Origin: an uncultured Prevotellaceae bacterium
Lineage (GTDB): Bacteria > Bacteroidota > Bacteroidia > Bacteroidales > Bacteroidaceae
Direction of reading: 5' to 3'
Assembly: GCA_902780635.1 (NCBI GenBank)
Contig: CACZGH010000010.1
Span: 62,001 to 126,000 of the forward strand
DNA length: 64,000 nt
Shown: one piece after another, positions 9,083 through 17,190 of the stretch
Position numbering within the stretch: the stretch's first letter is position 1
How the letters are laid out: each line of letters starts with the position of its first letter
The notes under the pieces: model-generated
Told to the model about the DNA's origin: nothing
The model's input: the letters and a program-made list of their open reading frames with translations, nothing else
Databases searched by the model: none
Position numbers and translations under genes: made by a program

Positions 9083-9134
9083 CGAATAATTGCGCAAATG
9101 AAAAAGTTTTTCTAACAAAAAAACTCTTTTCCCA

Positions 9135-10394
9135 TCATTTGCACAACACCTCACAGACTTTATCCTGAAAGTCACGGCCGTCGGAAGCTTTGACAAGGCC
9201 CTGATTGAGGATGGCGAAACAGAGCTGGTGACCATTGGCGGCCTGGCAATAACCAGCAAGGGTGGAGACCCCTGTCACCGTGCCCGTCTTGGCATGGACA
9301 TTGCCTTTTGCGCTGCCTTTTTTCATTCGGTTTTCGAGCGTTCCGTCGACTCCCGCTATCGGCAAAGCCGGATAGAGATGAGCATAGATAGACTGCTGAT
9401 CATAAGCATAGCGCAGAAACTTCACCAACAGTTCGGCTGAGACATAACTGTAGAGAGACAGTCCGCTGCCATCGGCGAAGGTATATTGTGTGGGGTCAAG
9501 TCCTAATTTATAGACCAGTCTTTTGATGGCACCAGAGGCGTCGCTAGCTTTTCCTGGCTGGGTGCTACTACCAGCGGCTATCTGATAGAACATCGACTCT
9601 GCATAGAGATTGTCACTTTTTTTCATCATCCGCTGCAAGACGAGATCGATGCTGTTGCGATGCTGGTAAATCTCCGTGCATCCATGTGGAACCTTCCCCT
9701 TTGCGAAAAGAACACTGAGCGAGACACCTTTTTCACGCAACGACTGAGCGAAGACCGACAGAAACTGGTCTTTCTTGTCCACTAACAGCGGTGTGAGTCT
9801 GTCGTTGTCATCATCCCAACACCATCCACTGCCATACATCGTGGTATCTTTCATGGTAAGGTCGGCCACGAGCATTCCATCGACATGCGCGATGCCAAAA
9901 CGGCGCACTTGTTCTGCCATGACGGCGATGTCGGCCCGTGTCACAGTAGGATCGAAGCCACCCACACAATACAGATTGCCCATCAACGTATCGCCCATCA
10001 TCGTACCATTGCAGCAGATGCTGGTACGATAGTCGAAGTTGCCACCATACATGTCGAGTGCTGTGATAGAAGTCAACACCTTCATGACCGACGCCGGTCG
10101 CATACGCTGCCGTTCATTTTTCTGATAGACCAATTGTCCCTCCGTCAGGTCGTAGACTTGCAGTCCCAACTGCGTGGTTTGCAGCAGTTTGTCGTCCATG
10201 AGCGCATCGAGTCTGTAACGCATCCCTTCGAGCCAATGGCGATAGGGCGACACCTCTTCTTCCCCACTCACATACGTCAGATTTCGGGCATCAACAATTT
10301 GTGCCCTCACCCCCATCGGCAGCAGCAGACACCACACCCAAATCACAAGCAACTTTTCTACTCGTCCACTTGTCAACTTATTTACTAATATCAT
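9135..10394 (-). CDS. dacB: D-Ala-D-Ala carboxypeptidase/endopeptidase (PBP4 class)
   Basis: A 419-residue exported class C penicillin-binding protein that trims peptidoglycan stem peptides or cross-links. All three active-site boxes are visible: SVMK (S102, K105), SDN (260-262) and KTG (369-371, in HAKTGTVTG). The N-terminal hydrophobic segment (about 14-31, ending MGVRAQ) is the signal peptide. Length suits the PBP4 family with its inserted domain between the first two boxes. Its start lies within the 3' end of the upstream PH-like gene (17-bp overlap), indicating coupling. A non-coding stretch of about 115 bp separates it from upxY, which has its own -7 element, so it is not part of the polysaccharide operon. 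The symbol follows family usage. Confidence 0.93.
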   Translation of the reverse strand: MILVNKLTSGRVEKLLVIWVWCLLLPMGVRAQIVDARNLTYVSGEEEVSPYRHWLEGMRYRLDALMDDKLLQTTQLGLQVYDLTEGQLVYQKNERQRMRPASVMKVLTSITALDMYGGNFDYRTSICCNGTMMGDTLMGNLYCVGGFDPTVTRADIAVMAEQVRRFGIAHVDGMLVADLTMKDTTMYGSGWCWDDDNDRLTPLLVDKKDQFLSVFAQSLREKGVSLSVLFAKGKVPHGCTEIYQHRNSIDLVLQRMMKKSDNLYAESMFYQIAAGSSTQPGKASDASGAIKRLVYKLGLDPTQYTFADGSGLSLYSYVSAELLVKFLRYAYDQQSIYAHLYPALPIAGVDGTLENRMKKGSAKGNVHAKTGTVTGVSTLAGYCQAANGHQLCFAILNQGLVKASDGRDFQDKVCEVLCK

Positions 10395-10779
10395 CTTGTC
10401 TTTTTTTTATTTCACGAATAAAAGCCTCCTCATTGTCAGGCTGTACACTGACGAAATGGTTGGCGCCATACATGATCAGCACATAGTTTGATATGCCGAG
10501 CAGTGATTTTTTGACCTCCACACTGACGATATCAGACAATGGTAAACGGCGTACGCTACTAAAACGCCCCTGATTGATTTCCAGGACGCCATCGTCTGTC
10601 AAAGTATAGGAGGTATGAATGATACGCTCGATGACGAGCGTGGTAATCACCAACAATATCACTGCGATGATGACATGAAATTCCCCTCGATGCCAGAAGA
10701 AATAGAGCGTCAGAAAGGCCAGCATCAAGATACTGGCCACTGCAGAGGGAGTCACCCTATGTTGAAACGTGCGTGACAT
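10378..10779 (-). CDS. small PH-like domain membrane protein
   Basis: A 133-residue protein. Two adjacent hydrophobic segments (about 12-29 and 35-50) form a hairpin membrane anchor, followed by a soluble C-terminal half rich in beta strands (YTLTDDGVLEINQGRF, LPLSDIVSVEVKK, YVLIMYG, HFVSVQPDNEEAFIREIKK). This pattern fits bacterial PH-like (bPH) proteins; the closing NEEAFIREI helix is typical. Function unknown. It lies 7 bp after the secreted 214-residue protein gene and overlaps dacB by 17 bp, so the three form a small transcription unit possibly concerned with the envelope. Assignment rests on general pattern only. Confidence 0.65.
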   Translation of the reverse strand: MSRTFQHRVTPSAVASILMLAFLTLYFFWHRGEFHVIIAVILLVITTLVIERIIHTSYTLTDDGVLEINQGRFSSVRRLPLSDIVSVEVKKSLLGISNYVLIMYGANHFVSVQPDNEEAFIREIKKRQDDISK

Positions 10780-10786
10780 CAGTCTG

Positions 10787-11431
10787 TCATTTTGTGATGA
10801 GTTTCAACAGTTTCATCAGGCTCTCCGGTTCCGTCCAGTTGAATGTCGGATCCTCCACCATGGTGCGCAGATGACGTTTGCGCTCCTTGTCAAGATGATA
10901 GGACAAGTCACGGTCGTGAGCTTTGACAAGTTTTCCATCAAGCAGATAATAATACTGATGAATGATAGGATAGACGATATCTTCTTCGGTATTAAGATTG
11001 TTGTTGGATGACTGCAACATCTCGCCATTGAAATCGATATTGGTGATATTGACATTGTTTCTCAGGTTCCGCTCGTAGGCGTCCATATCAATCAGTTCGA
11101 TGCAGTAAAGCCGATTGTCCTTGATGGAGTCGACAAAATAAGCCAACTGATCATTAATATTGATGAATTTACGGTCGCCGAAGTCGACGCTGGCAATGAT
11201 GTCCATCCGTGCCTCCTTGGCTTTTGTGCCCTGGAAATAAAGCAATGCACCATTCTTCAGGAAAACGTTAGAGTTGGGCGTTTTCACCGTGCGCCCCGTT
11301 TTGAGCGTGACCATGGATGTTTTGTTCTCCTTGAACATAGTGGGCACAGAGGTCTGGTCTTTATTCTGAGCAGAGAGGCCCACTGTCATGATGACTGAAC
11401 ACAAAAAAACAAGAAATCTTTGCATATACAT
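10787..11431 (-). CDS. secreted protein of unknown function
   Basis: A 214-residue protein with a signal peptide (MYMQRFLVFLCSVIMTVGLSAQ, cut after about residue 22) and no further membrane segment. I recognise no family. Visible features: a basic/beta segment MVTLKTGRTVKTPNSNVFLKNGALLYF, then YFVDSIKDNRLYCIELIDMDAYERNL, and an acidic central stretch NSNNNLNTEEDIVYPI. The C-terminal about 40 residues are highly charged (HDRDLSYHLDKERKRHLRT). Probably periplasmic. First gene of the unit with the PH-like protein and dacB; a TACCTTTA -7-like box lies 19 bp upstream of its start. Confidence 0.7.
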   Translation of the reverse strand: MYMQRFLVFLCSVIMTVGLSAQNKDQTSVPTMFKENKTSMVTLKTGRTVKTPNSNVFLKNGALLYFQGTKAKEARMDIIASVDFGDRKFININDQLAYFVDSIKDNRLYCIELIDMDAYERNLRNNVNITNIDFNGEMLQSSNNNLNTEEDIVYPIIHQYYYLLDGKLVKAHDRDLSYHLDKERKRHLRTMVEDPTFNWTEPESLMKLLKLITK

Positions 11432-11449
11432 TTATTATAAATTGGAGGG

Positions 11450-11457
11450 TAAAGGTA
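11450..11457 (-). promoter_or_regulatory. -7-like box for the 214-residue protein/dacB unit
   Basis: Minus-strand TACCTTTA, one base off TAnnTTTG, placed 19-26 bp before the start codon of the secreted unknown protein. No clear TTTG at the -33 position. Confidence 0.4.
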
Positions 11458-11487
11458 CTCATAATATTTGTAACAGCATCATATTTA

Positions 11488-14400
11488 CTATTTTTTTGAT
11501 GATTTTTGTATTTTGTTTGTAAATGCTGGTGGGGAGATGACCATCTCCACTCCACTTAGGTCGAGGGTAGCAAACTGGAGATCGAGCGGTTTTTCCACAT
11601 AGAGTCGGCAGTTGTCGAACGTAAAGATGTCGGGGGTAAGAGGTTGCTCCTCATAGCCCCTGAAGAGACCTGCATTTTCAGCATGCGCCGTGATATTGCG
11701 GAAACAGATGTTTCGGAGAGTGGTCAGCGGGTGATAAGGCGGTTCGGTAGCCCCTTTCATTCGCCAGGAAAGATTCACCTCAAACACGTTGCGTGCCTTG
11801 CTGATATCAATATCCTCAAACAAGATATCCTCCACTACCCCACTCCTCGAGGGTTGGCTCTTGAAGCGGATAGGGTTCCAGTTCTCGCCCGCCATGTCGC
11901 AGCGGCGCACCGTCACACGACGCACATCGCCAGTGACTTCGCTCCCGATGGCCACGCCCCCATGTCCATAGTCAAAATGGCAGTCCTCTATCAATATATC
12001 CGACGAAGCCTTGTTGACCCGCCGTCCATCCGTGTCCTTACCGCTCTTAATAGAAATGCAATCATCGTGCGCCTTGATATGCGCATTGCGCACAGTCACC
12101 CCTGTGGAGGAATCGATGTCGATGCCATCGCTGCTGGGTATATACTCCTGTGCCTCGATATCAACCCCATCGACAGTGAATCCGTCAGTAAATAGGATAT
12201 GGAGACACCAAAAAGCCTGATTCAGGATTTTCACGCCACTGATGCTACCACCGTCACAATGGTTGAAACAAATGGTCTTGGGTCTGCCCATGAAATGAGT
12301 TTTCATCTTCTTCCATTTCAGACCCCGGGCATCAATCGTGCCATGGCCTGTGACACGGCATCCATCATTGTCGTCAAAATTGAGCAATGCCGCGCGTGCC
12401 CGCTGCATACGACCCTCCCACCGAGTAGTGATGACAGGGTAGTGCGTGGTGTCGACGATGCTCACCAGTGTGGCACCCTGTTCTAAATGCAGGTTGACCC
12501 CACGTGGAAAGAACAACGCCCCAGTGCGATGTTTTCCTTTGGGTATGACCACCGTACCGCCGCCATCTTGATGTGCCTGGTCGATGGCCGCCTGTATTGT
12601 TTTGTATTTTTTGATAGGATAATCAACCATTCTCTTTTTGACAACAACGATTTTCGACTCCCAAGCATTCAGATTGAGTGTCACCCTTGTCTGATTGTCC
12701 ACCACTGTAAATGGCAATGCAGTCGTCTCTCCTGTCATGGCATCCCACAGTTGCGGCACACCCATACCATCAAGATCCACGGTGATTTGTTCCGGTTCAC
12801 TGCGCTGGTTGAGTAAGAAGAAGATGCGACCATCCGCTGTCTTACGAGCTGTGTAGGCGATGCTGTCAGGGCGCCCTGCCACGACCGTCATCTCACGCTG
12901 AGGCAGATATTCCTCCATTTCCGAATGCCACAGGCTATCCGTGAAAAGAGGAGCCTGATCTATCCCATCTATCGGTAGCGGTTGCATGAAACTACGGTCT
13001 ACTGTCGCCTTTGGTTTACCACCGATAAACATCACTTTTCCGCCACGGCTGGCAAACTCCCGAATCTTCTGCCATGCCTGCGTACTTATGACCTCAGCAT
13101 ATGGAATCACAAGAGCAGAATACGCCTGTCCGCTACGGTTGCGCAACATACCATTGCCCACCTCTGTAGCCTCTATCAATCCATCATCCGTGATGAAGTC
13201 AAAATCGTACTGATGAGCCGAGAGCAGGTGTCCGGCCGCCTTCATATAGTCATCGGCCTTATTCTCACCCAGCCACAGTGTGGATACCGGTGCATAGACC
13301 GCCACGCGAGCCGAAGGTTGCCCTTGCGACATGAGCCATGTGGCTCGGTTGATATAAGCATTGAGCACATCCATCCCTGGCTGAGCCATATATCCTGTGG
13401 CACCCCGCTTACTTTGCATGAACATCAACTCAAAGAAATTGATGCCCCGTGCTATCTGATAGTCGATGACATATCTCACTGAAGGGATGTCCAATTTGCG
13501 GTAATAAGCCGCGAAACTCTCGCTAAAAGCCCTCTGCCGTCCATAGACATGAGCTGTGGAAGACGCCAAACGCGGAAACTCCGTATTGCTACCATACCAT
13601 ACCTGAGACCAGATGACATCGACACCCGGCACCTGCACCCGACTGAGGCATCTGAAGGGGTCGCCCTCCATCTTCACACACCATGGCAACATGTCATCCT
13701 TGTCCAAATGAGTGATGTGACTGACACCATGCGCCTCGCACCAGTCGGCCTGCCTCTTAAAATACCTGTCGGCGAAAAGTCGGCTCCACACATCCCAATA
13801 GTCAGCCTTGGCACGTCGTTGTTCCTCCGTCAAGTCAGCGGCGAGTGACGAACGGCTGTTTTTGACGAATGATTTCAAGTAAGGCATCAAACTATAACCT
13901 TTCTCCCGCTCAAACACACTGGCGATATCCGAGGTCCAAGGTACCCTTTGAAATGCCGGTTCGTCGCCTCGAAATCCCAAAACAGTCGTACCAAGATGCG
14001 GCCCTAAAGTCCGCTGATACTCCTCATGGGTCCAACGGATAAACTGATCGACCGCCAAGGTGTCCAAATAGTCACACAGCGAGTTGTTCTCATCCTTGCC
14101 GCCGGAAGGGTTGTTGACACAGCGCGTCTGTGAGGAACGCCTTACGGTCTGCACCGTGTCGCCATCGGCCACGAGCGCCTGCATACACAGGTCAGGGCGA
14201 AGTTGCGAGAATTTACCGCCCGCCATGCCGCTGGGATATTTTCCCTCGTCGATGATCCACATCCTCATGCCACGCTTCGCCACAGCGTCGGCCATCGTAC
14301 GCACATTCTGAAACCATTCTTCGCTCAGGTAAGGAGCTCCCATGCGGTATCCCGGTTCGATGATGACATTGCGGAATCCCACCCGCTGGATGGCATCCAA

Positions 14401-14556
14401 GTCCTTCTCGATGACCGATGCGTTGATTTCGCCATCCCAACCCAGAATGACGTGACTGCACATCTCTACAGGAGGATTATTGAAAGAATCTTCCGACTGC
14501 GCCATGCCTATCGATGCTGTCAGGCATGCGACCAAGGTGACCAATAGTTTTTTCAT
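11488..14556 (-). CDS. GH106-like / GH28 two-domain pectin glycosidase
   Basis: A 1022-residue exported protein. I start at the Met whose signal peptide is MKKLLVTLVACLTASIGMAQ; the frame is open 17 codons further upstream but that extension is unlike a signal peptide. Residues about 25-640 resemble GH106 alpha-L-rhamnosidases (DEGKYPSGMAGG, HITHLDKDDMLPW, beta-sandwich end VTLNLNAWESKIVVVKK). Residues about 643-1022 are a parallel beta-helix GH28 domain: SSDGIDIDSS, then HDDCISIKSG with the catalytic Asp pair near 828, GHGGVAIGSE and RFKSQ. GH28 enzymes cut galacturonan or rhamnogalacturonan backbones, and GH106 removes terminal rhamnose, so the fusion fits rhamnogalacturonan breakdown. It stands alone, divergent from the PAP2 gene. 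The GH28 call is strong; the GH106 call is moderate. Confidence 0.82.
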   Translation of the reverse strand: MKKLLVTLVACLTASIGMAQSEDSFNNPPVEMCSHVILGWDGEINASVIEKDLDAIQRVGFRNVIIEPGYRMGAPYLSEEWFQNVRTMADAVAKRGMRMWIIDEGKYPSGMAGGKFSQLRPDLCMQALVADGDTVQTVRRSSQTRCVNNPSGGKDENNSLCDYLDTLAVDQFIRWTHEEYQRTLGPHLGTTVLGFRGDEPAFQRVPWTSDIASVFEREKGYSLMPYLKSFVKNSRSSLAADLTEEQRRAKADYWDVWSRLFADRYFKRQADWCEAHGVSHITHLDKDDMLPWCVKMEGDPFRCLSRVQVPGVDVIWSQVWYGSNTEFPRLASSTAHVYGRQRAFSESFAAYYRKLDIPSVRYVIDYQIARGINFFELMFMQSKRGATGYMAQPGMDVLNAYINRATWLMSQGQPSARVAVYAPVSTLWLGENKADDYMKAAGHLLSAHQYDFDFITDDGLIEATEVGNGMLRNRSGQAYSALVIPYAEVISTQAWQKIREFASRGGKVMFIGGKPKATVDRSFMQPLPIDGIDQAPLFTDSLWHSEMEEYLPQREMTVVAGRPDSIAYTARKTADGRIFFLLNQRSEPEQITVDLDGMGVPQLWDAMTGETTALPFTVVDNQTRVTLNLNAWESKIVVVKKRMVDYPIKKYKTIQAAIDQAHQDGGGTVVIPKGKHRTGALFFPRGVNLHLEQGATLVSIVDTTHYPVITTRWEGRMQRARAALLNFDDNDGCRVTGHGTIDARGLKWKKMKTHFMGRPKTICFNHCDGGSISGVKILNQAFWCLHILFTDGFTVDGVDIEAQEYIPSSDGIDIDSSTGVTVRNAHIKAHDDCISIKSGKDTDGRRVNKASSDILIEDCHFDYGHGGVAIGSEVTGDVRRVTVRRCDMAGENWNPIRFKSQPSRSGVVEDILFEDIDISKARNVFEVNLSWRMKGATEPPYHPLTTLRNICFRNITAHAENAGLFRGYEEQPLTPDIFTFDNCRLYVEKPLDLQFATLDLSGVEMVISPPAFTNKIQKSSKK

Positions 14557-14577
14557 GAAATGATAGTTTGTTTTCCG

Positions 14578-14585
14578 CAAAATTA
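14578..14585 (-). promoter_or_regulatory. -7 element for the GH106/GH28 gene
   Basis: Minus-strand TAATTTTG (TAnnTTTG consensus) about 22 bp before the chosen start codon, which supports the shorter start. A weak ATTG lies 19 bp further upstream where TTTG is expected. Confidence 0.5.
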
Positions 14586-14679
14586 ATGTAAAGTTTTCGT
14601 TTTTCAATGACCCAAATCAAATAATCAAGAAAAAAAACAAAAAAGATATAAAAACGTCCGTTATGTTTGAAGTTTACAC

Positions 14680-14687
14680 TAATTTTG
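14680..14687 (+). promoter_or_regulatory. -7 element for the PAP2 gene
   Basis: TAATTTTG, 55 bp before the PAP2 start codon. The nearest upstream TTTG (14666-14669) is only 10 bp away, so the -33 box is not convincing. Confidence 0.4.
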
Positions 14688-14742
14688 TCTCTGAAAACAC
14701 CCCTAGAACCCACGATGTCCATTACACACCCTCAGTTTTCAC

Positions 14743-15300
14743 ATGAGATTTCTAAAGTTACTTCTCCTTATGATGATGCCCCTCGTCACTATTTCTGCCC
14801 AGCAGAAACATAGTGACACCTTCAACGACATCACCCAGCATGTGCCCCTCGCCACCATGCTGACCCTGAAAGCAGCCGGTGTGGACAATGGTCGTGGTTG
14901 GTGGGAAACACTTGGCACTGCAGCAGCCTCATACATCATCTCCAACACCATCACCTATGGTCTGAAACACACCGTCAAGGAGACGCGCCCTGACCACAGC
15001 GACCATTACTCATTTCCCTCCGGTCATACCACCTTAGCCTTTTCAGGTGCCACCATCCTGCACAAAGAATATGGTCATGTGTCGCCATGGATCAGTGTGG
15101 GTGGATACGCCGTGGCCACTCTGACGGCCATTGACCGTGTGAGACGTGATCGCCACCACTGGTATGACGTGGCCGCCGGCGCCGGCATCGGTGTCGTCTG
15201 TACCCATCTGACCTACTGCCTGAGTGACAAACTGTTTGGAAAGCGTGACGTGAATATCACTTTCAGCGGCAACAGCCTGGATGTCGCTATCCGGTTGTAA
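14743..15300 (+). CDS. PAP2-superfamily phosphatase
   Basis: A 185-residue exported or membrane-associated PAP2 phosphatase. All three phosphatase motifs are present: KETRPDHSD (the K-x6-RP type motif 1, near 80-90), SFPSGHTT (motif 2, central histidine near 97), and a motif 3 of type R-x5-H-x3-D in RRDRHHWYDVAAG (near 130-142). The N-terminus MRFLKLLLLMMMPLVTISAQQ looks like a signal peptide. Family members remove phosphate from lipids such as undecaprenyl diphosphate, phosphatidate or lipid A; the substrate cannot be told here. Single gene, divergent from the pectinase and followed by the hut promoter. Confidence 0.88.
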   Translation: MRFLKLLLLMMMPLVTISAQQKHSDTFNDITQHVPLATMLTLKAAGVDNGRGWWETLGTAAASYIISNTITYGLKHTVKETRPDHSDHYSFPSGHTTLAFSGATILHKEYGHVSPWISVGGYAVATLTAIDRVRRDRHHWYDVAAGAGIGVVCTHLTYCLSDKLFGKRDVNITFSGNSLDVAIRL

Positions 15301-15316
15301 AAAACAATCAAAAAAA

Positions 15317-15348
15317 TTTGCACTTTTTATGCAAAAGTGATATATTTG
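15317..15348 (+). promoter_or_regulatory. hut operon promoter with inverted repeat in spacer
   Basis: A full Bacteroidetes promoter: TTTG at 15317-15320, a 20-bp spacer, TATATTTG at 15341-15348, 32 bp before the ftcD start. The spacer is almost exactly filled by an inverted repeat, CACTTTT (15321-15327) and AAAAGTG (15333-15339). TTTGCACTT occurs at 15317 and again at 15345. The layout suggests a repressor operator between the two promoter boxes. Confidence 0.8.
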
Positions 15349-15379
15349 CACTTGATTTTGAACCTATAAAAACCTTACT

Positions 15380-17089
15380 ATGTCTATCGGAAAACGTATA
15401 GTGGAGTGTGTGCCCAACTTCAGTGAGGGGCGCAATCCCGAAATCATCAGACAAATCACCTCGGAAATAGAAAAAGTAAAAGGAGTAAGACTGCTGGACG
15501 TCGACCCGGGCGAAGCCACTAACCGCACGGTCGTGACCTTCGTGGGCGAGCCAGAAGCCGTGGTAGAGGCCGCTTTTCAGGCTGTGCGCAAAGCCGGCCA
15601 AGTGATTGACATGCGGCAGCACCATGGTGCACACCCCCGTATGGGAGCCACCGACGTGTTGCCTCTGATTCCCGTCAGTGGCATCACCCTCGAAGAGTGT
15701 GCAGAACTGGCACGAGCACTTGCCCGACGCATTGCCGATGAGCTCCGTATCCCCTGCTACTGCTACGAGGCTGCAGCCTTTACTCCAGAGCGCCGCAACC
15801 TGGCCGTCTGCCGTGAAGGAGAATACGAAGCCCTGCCAAAGAAGTTGTCCGCCCCCGGCAAAGGCGCTGATTTCGGCAATCGCCCGTACGATGAAGACAT
15901 CGCCCGTACAGGCTGCACTGTTGTAGGCGCCAGAGACTTCCTGATCGCCGTCAACTTCAATCTCAACACTACCTCCACCCGCCGCGCCAACGCCATCGCC
16001 TTCGACGTGCGCGAGAAAGGCCGCCCACGTAGAGAAGGGAATCCGATTATTGGCAAGCCTATGAAAGACGCGGAGGGTCACCCCATTATGATCCCCGGCA
16101 CCCTGAAATGCACCAAGGCCATCGGCTGGTATATCGACGAATATGGCATCGCCCAGGTATCGATGAATATCACCAACATCAACGTCACCCCCCTGCATGT
16201 CGCCTTCGACGAAGTGTCGCGCTGCGCCACCAACCGTGGCATCCGTGTGACAGGCACTGAGATTGTGGGACTCATCCCCAAGCGCACCCTCATAGAGGCA
16301 GGGAAATACTTCCTGGAAAAGCAGCATCGCTCTACGGGAATCCCTGAAGCTGACATCATTGACATCGCCATTCATTCACTCGGACTATCAGACCTAAAAC
16401 CATTCAACCCCCGAGAGAAAGTGATAGAGTTTTTACTCGAAGACACCAACAAAAAGCCAAGACTCGTCGACCTCACCACCCGCGGATTTGCAGAGGAGAC
16501 CTCTCGAGAGTCGCCCGCTCCCGGTGGTGGCACCATCTCGGCCTATATGGGAGCCTTGGGTGCCGCCTTAGGTACGATGGTGGCCAATCTCTCTGCCCAT
16601 AAAGCAGGCTGGGATGAGCGTTGGAAAGAATTCAGCGACAGCGCCGACGAAGGTCAGCAGTTGATGGAAGAGTTGCTACATCTTGTGGACGAAGACACCG
16701 CCGCTTTCAACCGCATCATGGCAGCTTTTGGCATGCCCAAGTCGACAGAAGAGGAAAAAGCTCTTCGCTCCGCCGCCATTCAAGCGGCCACCCTCTACGC
16801 CACGGAAGTGCCACTGCGCACCATGAAAACCGCCAGTCGGGTGTTTGCCCTATGTCGCCGGATGGCAGAGAAAGGCAACCCCAACAGCATTTCCGACGCC
16901 GGTGTAGGTGCATTGGCTGCCCGTGCTGCTGTTTTGGGTGCCGGACTGAATGTGAAAATCAACGCCGCTTCGCTCAAAGACCGTTCCAAAGCAGAGGCAC
17001 TGATAGCAGAGGCCGACCAACTCATCCAAGCGGCCAATGCCGCCGAACAAGAGATACTCCACATTGTCAATAAAGAATTGAGGAGTTGA
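15380..17089 (+). CDS. ftcD: formimidoyltransferase-cyclodeaminase (FTCD)
   Basis: A 569-residue fusion of the last two steps of histidine catabolism. Residues 1 to about 330 are glutamate formimidoyltransferase (start KRIVECVPNFSEGRNPEII; folate and substrate region HHGAHPRMGATDVLPLIPVSG), which moves the formimino group from formiminoglutamate to tetrahydrofolate and frees glutamate. Residues about 350-560 are formimidoyl-THF cyclodeaminase (TRGFAEETSRESPAPGGGTISAYMG; all-helical C-terminus), which releases ammonia and forms 5,10-methenyl-THF. Many bacteria encode these as separate genes; the fusion resembles the animal enzyme and is known in Bacteroidetes. First gene of the operon; the stop codon lies in a GGAGTT-rich repeat. 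Confidence 0.95.
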   Translation: MSIGKRIVECVPNFSEGRNPEIIRQITSEIEKVKGVRLLDVDPGEATNRTVVTFVGEPEAVVEAAFQAVRKAGQVIDMRQHHGAHPRMGATDVLPLIPVSGITLEECAELARALARRIADELRIPCYCYEAAAFTPERRNLAVCREGEYEALPKKLSAPGKGADFGNRPYDEDIARTGCTVVGARDFLIAVNFNLNTTSTRRANAIAFDVREKGRPRREGNPIIGKPMKDAEGHPIMIPGTLKCTKAIGWYIDEYGIAQVSMNITNINVTPLHVAFDEVSRCATNRGIRVTGTEIVGLIPKRTLIEAGKYFLEKQHRSTGIPEADIIDIAIHSLGLSDLKPFNPREKVIEFLLEDTNKKPRLVDLTTRGFAEETSRESPAPGGGTISAYMGALGAALGTMVANLSAHKAGWDERWKEFSDSADEGQQLMEELLHLVDEDTAAFNRIMAAFGMPKSTEEEKALRSAAIQAATLYATEVPLRTMKTASRVFALCRRMAEKGNPNSISDAGVGALAARAAVLGAGLNVKINAASLKDRSKAEALIAEADQLIQAANAAEQEILHIVNKELRS

Positions 17090-17106
17090 GGAGTGAAGGA
17101 GTTCAG
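17075..17106 (+). repeat. GGAGTT-type short repeats at the ftcD end
   Basis: Imperfect 8-9 bp repeats of the form GAGGAGTTGAGGAGTGAAGG run across the ftcD stop codon and encode its last residues. A longer run of the same motif occurs at the hutI end. Confidence 0.6.
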
Positions 17107-17190
17107 ACAAATACAATGATACTGTCTGGGCAGGAGTGACTTATAAAATATGATTCAACAAAAACCACAAACCTAAAATCTTTTAAGACT

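Noticed and set aside
15308-16375. A 355-codon minus-strand frame opposite ftcD
   Set aside because: Shadow of a GC-rich, strongly biased gene; the plus-strand frame is an unmistakable FTCD and the shadow covers the hut promoter.
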